The notes under the pieces were generated by a model. It made no database searches. It was not told the DNA's origin and was given only the letters and a program-made list of their open reading frames with translations. A DNA stretch of 64,000 nt, taken from positions 186,001 through 250,000 of the forward strand of contig JAZGUH010000564.1 of the NCBI GenBank assembly GCA_037893225.1, written 5' to 3'. A program made the translations under genes and the position numbers. Positions 9,313 to 21,732 of this stretch are shown here, piece after piece. Position 1 is the stretch's first letter. Each line of letters opens with the position of its first letter. This stretch comes from Hippasteria phrygiana. Taxonomy: Eukaryota > Echinodermata > Asteroidea > Valvatida > Goniasteridae.

Positions 9313-12293
9313 TTAACTTTCACAATAATTTGCCTGATCAAGTTTTATTTTTTGCTCTTTGAGAGCCAGCTTCCTCTCCTCAAGCGCGATTTTTTGCTCT
9401 TCTAGTTCTAGCTGTCGGTTCTTTATTTCCATCTCTGCTTGCTGCTTTTGTGCTAGAAGTTGAAATATCTGCATTGACTTCTGTCCTGAAGTAAGCCTCG
9501 ACCCTGAAATGAAAAAAAAATAGGGGAGTGCTTGAGCGGTTTATTGATTTACAGAAAAAGCCCACTAGCAAAGTCTGCAGGCCTCTGAACCCAAATTATT
9601 TACCCTAGGCCAGTAGAGTGGACATTGCATGATTGAATCTCAACTTGAACTTGACTAGGCTCAAGTTTGAACACCGAGAAAAGTCTTACATTCAGTGTTT
9701 CAAAGTTCATACACTTTCACTGTACATGTACTATAAAATTATCAGGTTAATTTCCAGGTCTATATCACACTGATGCAGACATTTTAGTTTGAACCCAAAA
9801 ATCTTCTGTTCCCAATAAACGCTGTAACCCATATATTTGCAAGATTTTTTTTCCATCAAAATAGTACGATTTATAAAGCTACAATTCTGTACAATTGGGG
9901 GTGGGGTGGGATTGGGTTGCTTGAATTTTCTGAAGGTGGCTAAGGTTTCAGAACCTGGTTTTTGACAATTAGTTTAATTTCTGTAGATGTATTTTGAAAC
10001 TTTATTTTCTAACATGCAATTATTACCTTTAAAAAGTGAGGTCTATCGCAACAATTTCAGAGCACTATCATTATTTAATTTATTTTTTCATGGTTTATGT
10101 TAGAGATACATTTAGAAAAGTACAATTTGCATTTACAAGTATTGTGCTCCCATTCTGATTGTTTGTATTCATATCTAGTTATTTTATACATCTGGGACAA
10201 TAAATCCTGCTTATTATCTTAGTAAAAAGTCCTGCACTGTAGGTCAGGAACTAGTACTTAAATTACTGATAGTGTTTGACATTTTGTCAAAAGTTTAGTG
10301 ACTCTTTGGAATTAATTTGAAATGGAACATCTTATCAAGCTGTAATCTTTTAGTGAACAAAACCTTACTTTTAAATCCCTCGTCGCTAAATGTGCATTCC
10401 CGATCATCAGTGGCTGTTTCAAATATAGTAAATACAATACAAAGATTAGAAGTATTGTCACAAAATATGACGGGGGGGGGGGGGACATTGGCTTCATCAC
10501 TTTTTCCACTTGGGGGAAATGCCCTCCCCCTACTTTTGGCAGTTCCGAACAAGAAAAACATAGGAAAAGGCAGCAGCTGGTCAGCACCAGCACTGCCCCC
10601 CCCCCCCCCCCCACACTTTCAAAAGTGTTCCGCCTCACCTGGGATGCAACCAATCATAGCAAAACATTTCAAACAATAGTGCCACAGTCACAAATTGACA
10701 ATACACATGGAAAATTAAGTGAAGTTCAATTTTCCTAGGGGTAAACATCTCATTTTTTTACATTCTGTAGTTATTTGGCTTTTAACTGAAGGAAATTACT
10801 GAGATGAATTATATGTAGTTTCTTTAGAGTGAATACATGTTTGTGTCTGGGTTGGGGAGAGGGACACTGGGTCATCTTAAGTTCTATAATAATTTCTGTT
10901 AGGCAACATATAATTACTTTGGTCTTTTCCTTTTCGTTTTTCATTGCAACAAAATAAATCTAACATTGATAAAAATAATTATTTTTTGCAAATTGTTCAC
11001 CAACGACATTTAAACTGCCGGTAATGGCAAGTGTGCATTAAAAAAAAATACACAAAATTCAGGCTCAATTCATAATTTACTCTTTCTTTAATTGTTAAAT
11101 ATACAAAAATGACATCTCAAAAACCTCTTACAGGTAGCATTAGGGTTCGGTAGTAGTTGCAGAGTTATCAGCTCTATTTGGTGGATAAAATAACAACATT
11201 GACAACCTCTTTGGGGGAATTCAAGACCTCTGAGCAACTGACCGCCACCTGATTCTATACCCAGCGAGATATGGGACCAAGGGGTACCCCCTCTTGTCCT
11301 TATACCCTGTAGAGTACCGAAATGATGACATCAATCAATGCAATGTTTGGAACCAGAATACATTCTAAACTGCATTTGTTTGGAACCAGTTGTTGCGCCA
11401 ACTGACGTCAGACTTCGGTCCTCTATACACACTTCAGACTATTGTTGCCTGACACATCCCCCAGATATCTGAAAGGAATTCCTGAGATTCCAGGAAAACA
11501 ATGACAACACAAAAGAGGCGGGTTCCCTCTGTCCCATATCTTGCTTCAAATGCCTGATGCGCCACTAAAATATCTTACCATTCAGCCCCCTCATGTAGCC
11601 AACCTTACGTCACTGCCTCCAGGAGTTGTCACCAGCCTTCTTTTCTTTGTTTTGTCCTTCTTCAACAGCTCCCCGGCCTCCTTCAGACTTTGTATCTCTT
11701 GTAGTAATTCTTTCTTTTCGCCGTACTCCTCGTCTGTACCTGATCTGAAATCAGTTCAATTTAAAATTGCTAGTAGGGTGCTACTAGGCCGGATTATGAA
11801 CTTTTGAACATATTTATCTTTAGTATTTAAAAAATGACAGTGTCCAGCAACCAAAACATAAGAGTAATTCAACTGCAAAATTCTCCCAAAGGCATAAAGC
11901 CCGCAATTTTTTGTCACATCTAAAAAGGTTATCAAATTCGATTTGATATTTTTGATTTGACATTTAAATCAATTAAGGATTTGAATCCTGTTGTAAAAGT
12001 ACATGTTGTATCATCTGAAATCCAGTCTCTATTTTTAACATACTTGCCCAAATAAAAAATATAAAATACTCAATTTACCAAAGAATCCATACACCAAATA
12101 TGCCAACAGTCAAATCACCATTTCAACAGTGTGGTTATTATTTGTATTTACCTTTTCAAGTTTATTTTATCCTCTGCAACAAAGTAGGAAAGTTGTCGCA
12201 GGCAACGATCTCTCGCAGACCGTAGCATGACCCTCTTGCTAAATGGTGATGTGCATGCCTCAGCTACTTTCTCCCATGCTTCATTTGGATCAT
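9313..12293 (-). CDS. Myb/SANT-like coiled-coil protein (Harbinger partner type), multi-exon, 5' end not found
   Basis: Four minus-strand exons can be read. Exon 12152-12293 (acceptor atttcag, donor GTAAAT) encodes the second part of a Myb/SANT-like domain: DPNEAWEKVAEA and RSARDRCLRQLSYFVAEDK. Exon 11609-11744 (acceptor tttcag, donor GTAAGG) joins exactly in phase to give LKRSGTDEEYGEKKELLQEI, a hallmark of this family. A short exon at 10369-10413 and the terminal exon 9313-9503 (acceptor tttcag, stop at 9313-9315) are in phase with each other. The last exon ends in a heptad-rich coiled coil (QLELEEQKIALEERKLALKE). Exon 2 to exon 3 is out of phase unless an alternative GTGACG donor (near 11614) or an unseen exon is used. 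The first helix of the domain should lie upstream of 12293 and was not found. Convergent with the nuclease at 7.4-8.9 kb. Confidence 0.75.
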
Positions 12294-12447
12294 CTGAAAT
12301 GAACATCCAAAAACACATTCTCAATGGATACTCTGTACATTAGAAAGGTGTTACTGTAACCACTGGTAGTAGACTATATTATACACAACATGCAATTGTT
12401 GTCCGCTGCGATGTGGTCCATGGTGTTTTGTACACCCGAGGTAGTCC

Positions 12448-12945
12448 AAGTAAATTGAACCCTTTTTTAACATTTGGACATGATGTCACTCCTGCGCGAG
12501 CACGCATAATGGAATGCACTTATCGTATGCCGGCGACTGTTTCCTGAATGGTACAATATACGGTCGCGGTATACGCTTATCGGCCGCTTCAGGTCTGCAC
12601 ACGTCTGAGTCTGGCCGCGACCGTCCATACCATTCAGGAAACAGTCGCCGGCATACGATAAGTGCATTATGCGTGCGTGCGCAGGAGTGACATCATGCAA
12701 GGTCAAGGAGTCACGATATTTGAACTCTACAGTGCCAAGTGCAAGATGACATGCCGTGCGGGTGCTCTCAGGAATTGAACGGTAAATTTCATCTTAATCC
12801 TGGAACTCAACTTGTATCTCAGGTGGCGTATCTAGTATTTCGGTGGTCGTTTTAATTCTTAGTCGAAAGCATACATCGACCTTGGACCCTACTATCGCCA
12901 GATCATGTCCAAATGTTAAAAAGGCAATAAAGGGTTCGAGTTAAG
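12448..12945. mobile_element. Nested palindromic MITE
   Basis: Outer arms: 12448-12483 (gaaccc, then taacatttggacatgat) pair with 12902-12945 in reverse complement. Inside, 12479-12560 (gtcactcctgcgcgag through cggcgactgtttcctgaatgg) pairs almost perfectly with about 12620-12700, around a CpG-rich centre (gtcgcggtatacg...ctggccgcgacc). Such long foldbacks are typical of non-autonomous DNA transposons. It lies just upstream of the first visible exon of the Myb/SANT-like gene. Confidence 0.75.
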
Positions 12946-13573
12946 CCCGGTTCATACTTGATGCGAATGCGTATGCGAAGCGAATTCGTTATGGTAACGG
13001 AGAACGTCACAATGAAACTTCAATTGTTGATGTCATGAAATTCCCTTTTTTGGCTTACACAATCTTATTTTGACTAATATTCTGTACAAATTATACCCAT
13101 TGTTGCTTTGTATGTTAATGATAACAAAACAGTTGTTAGCCAGCTGTCTACATTTCAAATAAAAAGATAAAATACAATGTATATGACAAAGGAAAAAAAC
13201 CTTCTTTTTTTTTTGGGGGGGGGGGGGGACACACTGCTATAGCCGTCAACTCCCAAAATATTGGGGGAGTGTGTCCCCCATGATTGCCCATGCTTTTAAG
13301 TCCATCAGAAAGTCCATTTAACCCTCAAAAATAGTTTTGTTTAACTTTTATTTTTGGCCTATTGATCGCCACAAAATTATTTATCGCCACAAAATTATCT
13401 GTGTCCGGAGTAAACCGAGTTTCACTAGTCCGTGTGTATTTTAGATTTTCGGAAGTATAAGTTCAATTTTTCGCCAGGACATTTCTCTTTACGTGAGGTG
13501 ATTTATCAGTTTCCACAAATTTATATACTAATAAAAATTTCACAAAGGCCTTTTTCAGGGCTGATTTTCTTAA
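12946..13573. other. Repeat-derived, no gene
   Basis: Starts with cccggttcatacttgatgcgaatgcgtatgcgaagcg, which has the look of a transposon end with iterated gcgaatgcg words, but no partner was found. A 13-G tract at about 13217 lies beside a small foldback (ggggacacactgc / gtgtgtccccc). Confidence 0.35.
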
Positions 13574-14927
13574 AGAGGAACTAAAACGGCAAATTTGTTT
13601 TTGACTTTTTGGACTTTTCAGACAGTTTAAATACTCTTTTAACTGATGGAGATTAGTTTGCAGACGAGAGAAATTTTTTTATTAAAAAAAAAAAGGGTTG
13701 TTATTCTGAACCATTTATCCTGTTTCGCGAAAGCTCATTATGTATGTTAAATGTATGTACGTGACCCCGTGACGTACACGTGTAGAGTCGGTTGATGCTA
13801 CAGCCAAACACTATGCATGTACGTACGTGGAGTTGATGCTGCTGAAGAGTTTTTGTCGACCTAACTCCAAAGACTGTATAGATGATAGTGTTAGTATGAA
13901 AACTCAGCTGGGTTTGAAGGCACAATTCCGTTTGAAGGATGGAGCCATTCCAACTCTAAAAGCACCGAGCATTCCAATCGTGTCCCGGACTCACGCGCAC
14001 CAGCGCGACGACGTTAACTGCGGTTGCCGTCTCGAGCAGCCAGAGAGCCCCGGTCGTCTCCCTGTCCACGCTCGCTTGACTCAACATGCATTGTACACGC
14101 ACGGTACCGCATGTATACCCTGCCGGATGAGGCAGCTTTTTTTTCACTCCGTATATTTGTAGGATCCTACACTTCCTACAGTCCTACACCATTGAAATGT
14201 GCACAAAGTAAAAAGCAAAGACGGATACAGTGAACCAGTTTTGTGTAGGACTCTAGGAAGTTGTAGGTCCTGCAGATGATGCATGGTGAAAAAAGCTGCC
14301 TCATATCGTGCTGCATATGACCGCATGCGCTGCATGCGATTGAGTCTGGTACCTTATAACAGAAATTGTGTGTATAGTTCTGAGAAGGTGCGGGTCCTTA
14401 TGAGGGCTGCATAATCAAAGTCGCCAGACTAGAGTATAGCATCAGCTCACACACAACTCACCGCGCAGGTCCCAATAAAAGCCGACTGCAAACAAAGGAA
14501 AGTATGACTCATAACTAGTTTTTCAGCAAGAACAAGCCTACAACCCCAATTCCTAATGTGTCTCACAAAGATGTCAACACTTTAAAATATGTTTATCGTA
14601 GTGTTACTCCTGAATCATGAGCAAAAAGCACAGCAAGTAATACTAGCCTTAGACAAAAAAATACGTACAGACTCTACGTAAAACATTGTCGTATAATACA
14701 GTGACGTCATATGTTTCTACACGTGTACGTCAATACTCGCGCGATACGGCACGCAGTTGACCTCGGCCTTTTCTGAATCGAGTCAAAGTGGCTCAGAAAG
14801 AAAAGGCTCAAAAACATTTTTGTTTGATTTTTCAGAATCATGAAACTTGTTACATTAGTTTTGGGGAGGCATAAACTATAAGATAAGTCAAAAATGTCAA
14901 ATTTTTGTTGGCGTTTTAGTTCCTCTT
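13574..14927. mobile_element. TTAA-flanked, Kolobok-like non-autonomous element
   Basis: Terminal inverted repeats begin AGAGGAACTAAAACG at 13574 and end with the reverse complement at about 14926. Both are flanked by TTAA (13570-13573 and 14928-14931). The first 14 bases of the terminal repeat are the same as in the 61.3-63.6 kb element. TTAA duplication with purine-starting ends is the signature described for Kolobok elements (from memory of the superfamily). No transposase frame is visible inside. Confidence 0.72.
14128..14303. repeat. Hairpin inside the TTAA element
   Basis: The arm tgaggcagcttttttttcac (14128-14147) pairs with 14286-14303. Farther in, gtaggatcctacacttcc is mirrored by gaagttgtaggtcctgcag. 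It may be a smaller foldback element inserted into the larger one. Confidence 0.6.
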
Positions 14928-14931
14928 TTAA

Positions 14932-15600
14932 GGGATCAATGTAAATTTTCCAAGTGCGCCAACAGGGGTGATGTTCACTATTAATATTTTAACAACGAAA
15001 ATGTAGTTTCCCCTTAAATCTCCGTTAAATTTCAGAGATTTATGGTGGGATCTATTTTCATTGTTAAAGATTGATGTGTTTTAGGCTTTTTATCTTTCAT
15101 ACTGTAATCATTCTTGTTCGTCTCTTTGCATTTGTTTATAAAATACAAAACTATTTAAGCCTTCTTTAATTTAATTGTTTTGTATCCGTCCAAAGTTTTT
15201 TTTTAATTCCTTTTTGCCTACCAATTTTTTAATATAGAAACAATGATGTATGTGGAATTATGTAGTTTCCTATTTAATTAATGTTGATTGCATATCGGGT
15301 GCTTATACATGTATTTATGCATTTTTAATTAATTCCCTGTGTAAAATTATTCATGTACAGTATTAGATTTGGAAAAATTCAGGACTCTTTTGGCTATGGC
15401 CTATGCTGGAAATAAATGCAGTGAAAAGTACACAGCAAAAAAGTATTGATCTCCAATTGTTTAAATTTTGAAGGATGAAGTGTATCACGTTGATATTTTC
15501 TTGTCAAGAGTAATGCCATTGGTTGATAGAAAAGTCGACATACATATAAAGGTTTCAGTTAAAATGTTTAGAAAAGTTACCAAGTTTGTAAATATTTATG
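14932..15600. other. No gene recognised
   Basis: AT-rich sequence without open frames or clear repeats, leading into the TATAGA array. Confidence 0.45.
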
Positions 15601-16190
15601 ACATTATATAAAAATGGAGTCATCTTTCTATATAATTCTATTAGATGTTTTATAGAAAAGTGGTCATATTTCTATAGAATTCTACTAGATGTTTTATAGA
15701 AAAGTGGTCATATTTCTATAGAATTCTACTAGATGTTTTATAGAAAAGTGGTCATATTTCTATAGAATTCTGCTAGATATTTTATAGAAAAGTGGTCATA
15801 TTTCTATAGAATTCTACTAGATGTTTTATAGAAAAGTGGTCATATTTCTATAGAATTCTATTTGATGTTTTATAGAAAAAAGGCAAATTTTCTAAAGAAT
15901 TCTATAAAAACTATAGAGGATCTCTAAAGAAATTATAACAACTATATATACAAATCTATAGAAAAATTCTGTAGAATCTTATAGACATTCTATAGAATTA
16001 TCTTTTATAGAAAAGTGGCCCATTTTCTAAAGAAACTCTAAAGAATCTCTAAAGAAACTCTAAAGAATCTGTAAAGAAACTGTAAAGAAACTTTATACAA
16101 ATTCTATAAAGGAATTCTATAGAATATCGTATAGAAATTCTATAGATTTTCTATTTATAGAATTCTACAGAACTTTTTTGTACGGGCTGC
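15601..16190. repeat. 44-bp tandem repeat and TATAGA-rich array
   Basis: Six head-to-tail copies of a 44-bp unit start at about 15647, 15691, 15735, 15779, 15823 and 15867. The consensus begins ttttatagaaaagtggtcat and ends attctactagatg. The flanks to 16190 are built of degenerate tctatagaattctataga words, themselves short palindromes. No coding potential. Confidence 0.9.
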
Positions 16191-16590
16191 ATCAGCATCT
16201 TGTGTAGACAGTCCTCTCACTGCCTGTTTAGAACAAAGATATTGAAATGGTGTTAATCATTTCCAACCAAACAAAAACATTTCAACTAATTAAGTTCTAT
16301 TTTGCTTAACTGGTAGTATAATCAGTATGGCCGCTAGCTGTGAAGGATATATTTCAGTGTTTTGGGAAACATTTGTTACATACTCCTGGGTGTCATGCGT
16401 CCAAGTGTGTACAAATTAACATCCCAATTTACATCAATTATTAACTGAACAATAAGTTTTGTTCCTGCTGGACACCAATTGCCCAGTTGATTTTTAAGTT
16501 ATATGAACAACAATTATATCTACAATAATAATGTTCAGACTAGTTTATGGGAGCATGCACAGATTTATACATTTTATGCAATTAAAAGTT

Positions 16591-16778
16591 GTAAATTAGA
16601 ACAGAGATGTTTTCTCTTTTGCCCTGTCCCGACGTAATATCTGAAGCACTGTATACTCAGTGCTTTCCGAGAGCCTGTGTGAAAAAATGCACAGTCTTAC
16701 ACGGGCGGGATTCGAACCCACGACTTCCTGCTTCCTAGTGCAGACGTCTTAAGAGAAAACATCTCTGTTCTAATTTAC
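16591..16778. mobile_element. Foldback element with tRNA-like core
   Basis: The 27-base arm 16591-16617 (starting gtaaattagaacagagatg) is perfectly mirrored at 16752-16778. On the minus strand near 16700-16735 the inside has gtgggttcgaatcccgcccg, a T-arm with a B-box, so the core appears to derive from a tRNA or tRNA-SINE. No A-box could be matched. Confidence 0.65.
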
Positions 16779-17221
16779 ATTATCCCCCGACGCAAACATT
16801 CCATCTTCTGACCAATTAACAGTTGTCATGAAACCATTCAAATTCTCACCTTTGTTTATTTCAAAAAGGGAATTTGACCCTTTAACTCACTTGACCAAAT
16901 AATGCCGACTGTAAACAAGCCCACAAGAGGGGTTACAGGGGTCACAGTTCATGTACATGTACATGTACAGTATGCCGTGGACATGTATGACTGTTTTAGT
17001 TGAATAAGCAATTGGTCCAAAGTAGATAGGGGTACCATGTAGGGGATGCCATGCGAAAAGGGTCTATTGCCGATTGATAATTAACTGCGAGCAAATTTGT
17101 TGAGCAGCTATTCTGAAAATGTACATGCTCAACAATAACCAAGGAAACAAGCCAGGACGTTTTGGCATTTTTTCCATAGCAATCCTAACTGTGCTAAGTA
17201 TACATTAAAATTGGACCATTA

Positions 17222-20200
17222 TGGAACAGTTCTTAAAACAAAATTTGACAAGGTGCTAACTTTGGTTGCTGCCGTTTTCCTGATTATGGTGGAGGTACAT
17301 CTAATACCATCATAACCAAATGATTGCAATGCACGTTCAGCTACTTGGCTGACTCTGGAAACTGTGAAGGTCTTTGACTGGTCCAAAAAAAGACTTGATG
17401 TTTCAGCATTCATGTCAATACCTGTGAACCATGAGCAGATGAGGAGCATCACTGTTGGTGAAACCTGATTTTGTAATCAGCATGTATTTCTTTTTCTTTT
17501 TTAAATAAGTGAAAATTTTGCACTTGGAAGAATTTCAGTCAGTAAAATTTTACTCATAATGAACCATAAATACATTGGAAGTTGCACATTTATGTATTGT
17601 TAAGAAATACCTATCTACGCAGTAAGATCATATTTTTTTTCAAATTTAAATCTCACTTTTAAATGTAGAGTACATGATTGGTCATTGTTGCAAATTTAAG
17701 AGATGGGTGGATTTGGGGTTAGTATTTTATAGGAAATATCGTTCCACTGACCTGTTCAAAGTTTTGTGTTGTTAGATGGTGAACAAAAAGGAAGAGAAAA
17801 ACGGTTTTCAACCTTGGGGTGGATGATAGCCTTTAGTCAAGGCTCACGTGGCTACATAGAACACGTAAAGGACCCCGATATGCCAGCATGTCCGGGGCCC
17901 GCCACTTGTCTAAAGGCTACAGGGCAGTTTTCCAACGATTTACAGGGCAGTTTTCAAACGATTTACAGGGCAGTTTTCAAACGATTTACAGGGCAGTTTT
18001 CAAACGATTTACAGGGCAGTTTTCAAACGATTTACAGGGCAGTTTTCAAACGATTTACAGGGCAGTTTTCCAACGATTTCCAGCTGATATAAATTTGACA
18101 ACGACAGCACACCTAGTGCCATCACTTCAAAGGATGATTGAGACTGTCACAGTTGTTCCTTTTTTTTTTAAACCTTTTATCAAAATGGTATCGCCCAGTT
18201 AAACGTAACTTTAGACTGGTGTCCCTTTTGTTGGTTTTTTTGTTTACCTTTCATCAAAATGGTCTCGCCCAGTTTATCTTAATTTCTCAGACTGGTTTGA
18301 ACCGGTTTTTGGCTATGGCTTTCCAATCGTTTTCTTTTCTTTGTTTGTGTTTCCTTTACCTGGCTGTCCAAGGGCGTCCCAACACAACCCTTCGGTACTT
18401 GTGAATGTGCACCTTTCTATTAGCGAAGCTTCTTTTTGTTAACCAAAACAAGTAGGATAGATCCTGTATTTACAAATAAACTAATTGCTGCATTTGAACA
18501 ATAAATTAGCATCTAGAGTCAGGATGCACCCTTGGTGTTAAACGGTGTCTTTCTTTTGTAAATGAGTGAAGTGTGGAAGTAGTTGGAAATAAAGAATAAA
18601 GTAAAAAGAACACTGGGTAATTTGGAGAGAACGCCTTTTTGGGAAGGTGTAGAGGAAAGTGAAATCAGTGAAGTGAGGGAGAATGAAACATGATGTGATA
18701 GAAAGAGGGTGCTGCCAGAGTTAGCCATTTTATTAACCGACTCCCCTGCAATCTGTGCCTAAGTTAACATATTCTGGTGTTGAAGCTTTTAGCTTGGTGA
18801 AAGTCACCAAGGCAGATTACGCCCTGCAACTAGTTTGCTTTTGCGTGGCCAACTTATTCTTTGGCCCTGGAGTCTCCATGGTGGCAGGCACTACTCAATC
18901 TCCTCCATGATCTGAGCGAGGATCAAAACTTCCACTTTTATGGAAATCCGTAAGTGTTTGAATATTGTCTCGTGATTTCTTTTTGGCAAATTTTAAGACC
19001 GAAAATTTATGTTTTATGCTTAGCCTATATCTACGAAAGTCACCACACGGTCTTTGAACTTATTCCGATATAAAAGGAAAACTGATATAGATGTTCATCT
19101 CTGATTTTGTGTTAACCTACTTTTACGTTCCTAGAATTAATCAAAGTTTGAAAGAAAATGTTGTTTTGAAGAAAATGTTGTTTTGGGGTTATTGTGAAGT
19201 TCCAAAATTGACCCGATAGTCCGACACATTTGAGACTACAATTTGTGTGATAATTATTATTGTAGTTTAGTGTGAATATATGGCAAGTATTTCCGAAGTC
19301 CTGGTTCATGTGTATTGAATCTTTAGATGGCCATACATCTGGGCTGAAGGACGGGACGAGATCCTACTCCGGTCAAGTTCCCTACACCTATACTGACGGT
19401 ACTGGACCGAGGGCCACCCTAGGAGGGCTGGACCATACCAGTGAACCATACACACTCGAGGTGGAAGGCTAGGGTTGGGTGTAGCTGAGTGATCGGGCGA
19501 CCACAGTGGATCCGCTAATCTGCCGACTACTATTTCCTAATTATTGTTAGAGGAAAAGGAAGCTACACTAATTGTATGTATATAATTGTTTTGAGTTGAG
19601 GTCAAATCCTGGGTTAATTAAAGTAAGGAATCGACCATTTTTGTAATATTTTGTTTTTGTTCTGTGGATTTTTGTTTTTTGGAAGATTGGATTTGAAATT
19701 AAATACAAGATAAGCTGAGTTTGCATGTGAATAGAAAAGTAGAGTAATCTATAATTAGAAAAGAAGAAAGCCATATAATAATCAGATCAGGAAAATTCTT
19801 GAAGCTGACATATATATATATATACATTTTAGCCAATCCATGAGTAAATTTGTAAAATAAAGATTGTAAATATTGAATAAATTTGTATATAAAGTAAAGA
19901 GAAGGAATCTCGAGCTTACCCGCCTTTTATTTTGTATATGTTTGGCCCGGGTTGGATAGAGACTACTATTAACCGACAGTCTAGTAAGGTATTGTGTAAT
20001 AATTTAGAACAAAATATATAGATTTCATTCAGAATTGGTCCTTCAAAATTACAGCACTGACCTATGAATTGACAAAAATATTACAAACAATACCTTCACA
20101 ATTCGTGTATGGGCGGTAATGCCTCACACAGCTTCGAAGTTGTTTTTCCAGGGCCTCGTGTATGATGATTGCGGCCGGTCCAGTCTTTGATGTCTTATGT

Positions 20201-21564
20201 TCACCAACCTGTGAAAACTATGCAATAATTACAAATGAACACTAGTACAGTTTCCATACATAAAAACAGTGATTTTTCAATTTAGAAATATGCCAGACAG
20301 GCTTGAGAGACAATGCTTTTTATTAATACAACTTTGTAGGTTTCAATGACAGTTTCAAATTTACATTAACTCTCAACCATGAAATAAATCAGCCTGTTCG
20401 GCATCTCAATACGTAGTTGAGGTCAAAGGTTATAAGAGACGAAATGTCACGCGAACGCCCATCCTGATTGAATTTAACTATTTTGATGTCAACATTTTTT
20501 TTTTTAAGTACTTGGGTACATGCACATTGTGCTTAGCTGCATGTTTTTCTGGTTCATTACATTCCAGAAGGACACAAACAATGCTATCACTTGATGTGGA
20601 CACGCGGCAGATGTATGTATAATTTCGTCTATTTCTAAGATGAATCAATCCGAACACCCTTGGGTGCAAGCAAAATTGTTTAAACTATTGCATTTAGCAG
20701 GGTTAGGGTTAAGAATACACTTACACTGTTTTTTGGTATGACACTGTTGACAGTCCTCCAGCACTTTGGGACTCCTGGCCTCAGAGTGAAAACGTTAGTA
20801 AAATCGTTACCTCAATAACAGACACTTCCTCTAATGTCTCAGGAGCTACCACTGTTTTGCGCCTTCGGTACTGGCTGAGAGTTGCATTTTGTATCACTGC
20901 AGGTCTTGGTGCTTGTGTCAAGAGGATTTTCAGGATAATAAGATCTCTCACTCTACGCACATTGTCCCAAGTCGGATTCCTGCACCTTGATTTCTCTGAA
21001 ACAATATCATTTACCAAAATGAAATTCAACAAAACACAATTGAGTTGTTTAATTCACCTTTATACAACAGGTTCCTCCTTGATTTTCCATACACATGAAG
21101 AATAAAGCAACACACCAAGACCAGTCAACAATTTTTGACTGATTAAGCAGGATCTTGGACATGCCTATTTAGTTTGCATTTTTAATACACAAAATAATTT
21201 TATCTCCATCAGAACAGTACAAATGCACACACAAATGAGAATAATTTTGGCAAAATGACATCAAAGTATTATGTGAAGGGTTCCATATAAAGTACTGTAT
21301 TATCACCTTTTTTGTGTTGTTCCGAGTATTTGAAAACAATTTCAGTTTTGTTATTACAGTGTTGACAAAATGAGTACTACTTAAACATCCAACGCAATAT
21401 TTGCATATGCAGCAAAATTGCAGTACATTTCCGCATGGACGGGGTTCATTTACTTAAACGCCAAGTTGCAAAAATATGGCACCTTTACCCACCTGTGAGA
21501 ATTTCAAGCTCGCCCTCCAATTTAGCCAGACACTCTTTAACTGTTCTTCCATCAATTAGGAGAC
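17222..21564 (-). CDS. Tyrosine-recombinase-like (Crypton-like) gene, spliced, partial
   Basis: Four minus-strand exons are seen. Exon a, 21493-21564, encodes LLIDGRTVKECLAKLEGELE. Exon b, 20811-20995, encodes PTWDNVRRVRDLIILKILLT then QAPRPAVIQNATLSQYRR. Exon c, 20094-20208, encodes VGEHKTSKTGPAAIIIHEAL then VRHYRPYTNCE. Exon d, about 17222-17451, encodes SSLFLDQSKTFTVSRVSQVA then CTSTIIRKTAAT. Phases at a/b, b/c and c/d all match with good splice sites (for d, the acceptor ccaacag). The order of a helix with R-D...APRP, a beta-hairpin Lys (EHKTS) and a late T..IRK..AT helix matches the tyrosine-recombinase fold (R, K, then R of H/K-xx-R). The final His/Tyr segment was not found. Product and family are inferred; it could be a Crypton element or a host gene derived from one. 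Confidence 0.6.
17690..18120. mobile_element. Dispersed repeat, copy 1 (sister at 32.6-32.9 kb)
   Basis: From about 17720 the sequence tattttataggaaatatcg and gacctgttcaaagttttg matches the reverse complement of 32740-32840. Both copies then carry aggctatcatc/gatgatagcctttagt and a palindromic caacg-type block. Copy 1 has an expanded internal minisatellite; copy 2 has a CpG-rich foldback instead. It sits in the intron of the recombinase-like gene or just beyond it. Confidence 0.7.
17920..18080. repeat. 23-bp minisatellite, seven copies
   Basis: The 23-bp unit cagggcagttttcaaacgattta is repeated seven times with very few changes (the first and last copies have ccaacg). A single related unit lies inside the sister repeat at about 32580-32625, so the array expanded from one internal motif. 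Confidence 0.92.
18121..20093. other. Non-coding stretch, probably intron
   Basis: Between recombinase-like exons c and d. It contains a short (ta)n run near 19810 and an open stretch at 19306-19472 with no recognisable domain. Near-duplicate phrases (ttttatcaaaatggta/tctcgcccagtt) occur at 18176 and 18250. Possibly old retroelement sequence, but I cannot show it. Confidence 0.35.
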
Positions 21565-21732
21565 CTTGATAGAAAACAATTATACTATAAACAGGTAACC
21601 AATATCCGCTATGAATTACATGCCCGTTTCTGGGATTTGTCAAGTGTTTTACATTAACACTATCAGCATTATTCAGCATGTAATATTAAGGTGCCCAGTC
21701 AGAAGGACTCTCCATTGTGATTTATAATTTTT

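Noticed and set aside
11264..11544. Inverted repeat gcgagatatgggac / gtcccatatcttgc
   Set aside because: Only about 14 bases pair well and the extension is weak; could be chance.
14440..14480. 24-nt micro-exon with good splice sites on the minus strand (for the Myb/SANT-like gene)
   Set aside because: It lies inside the TTAA element and the phase is not informative.
19306..19472. Possible end of an LTR-retrotransposon polyprotein
   Set aside because: No integrase or RT motif nearby and no paired LTRs found.
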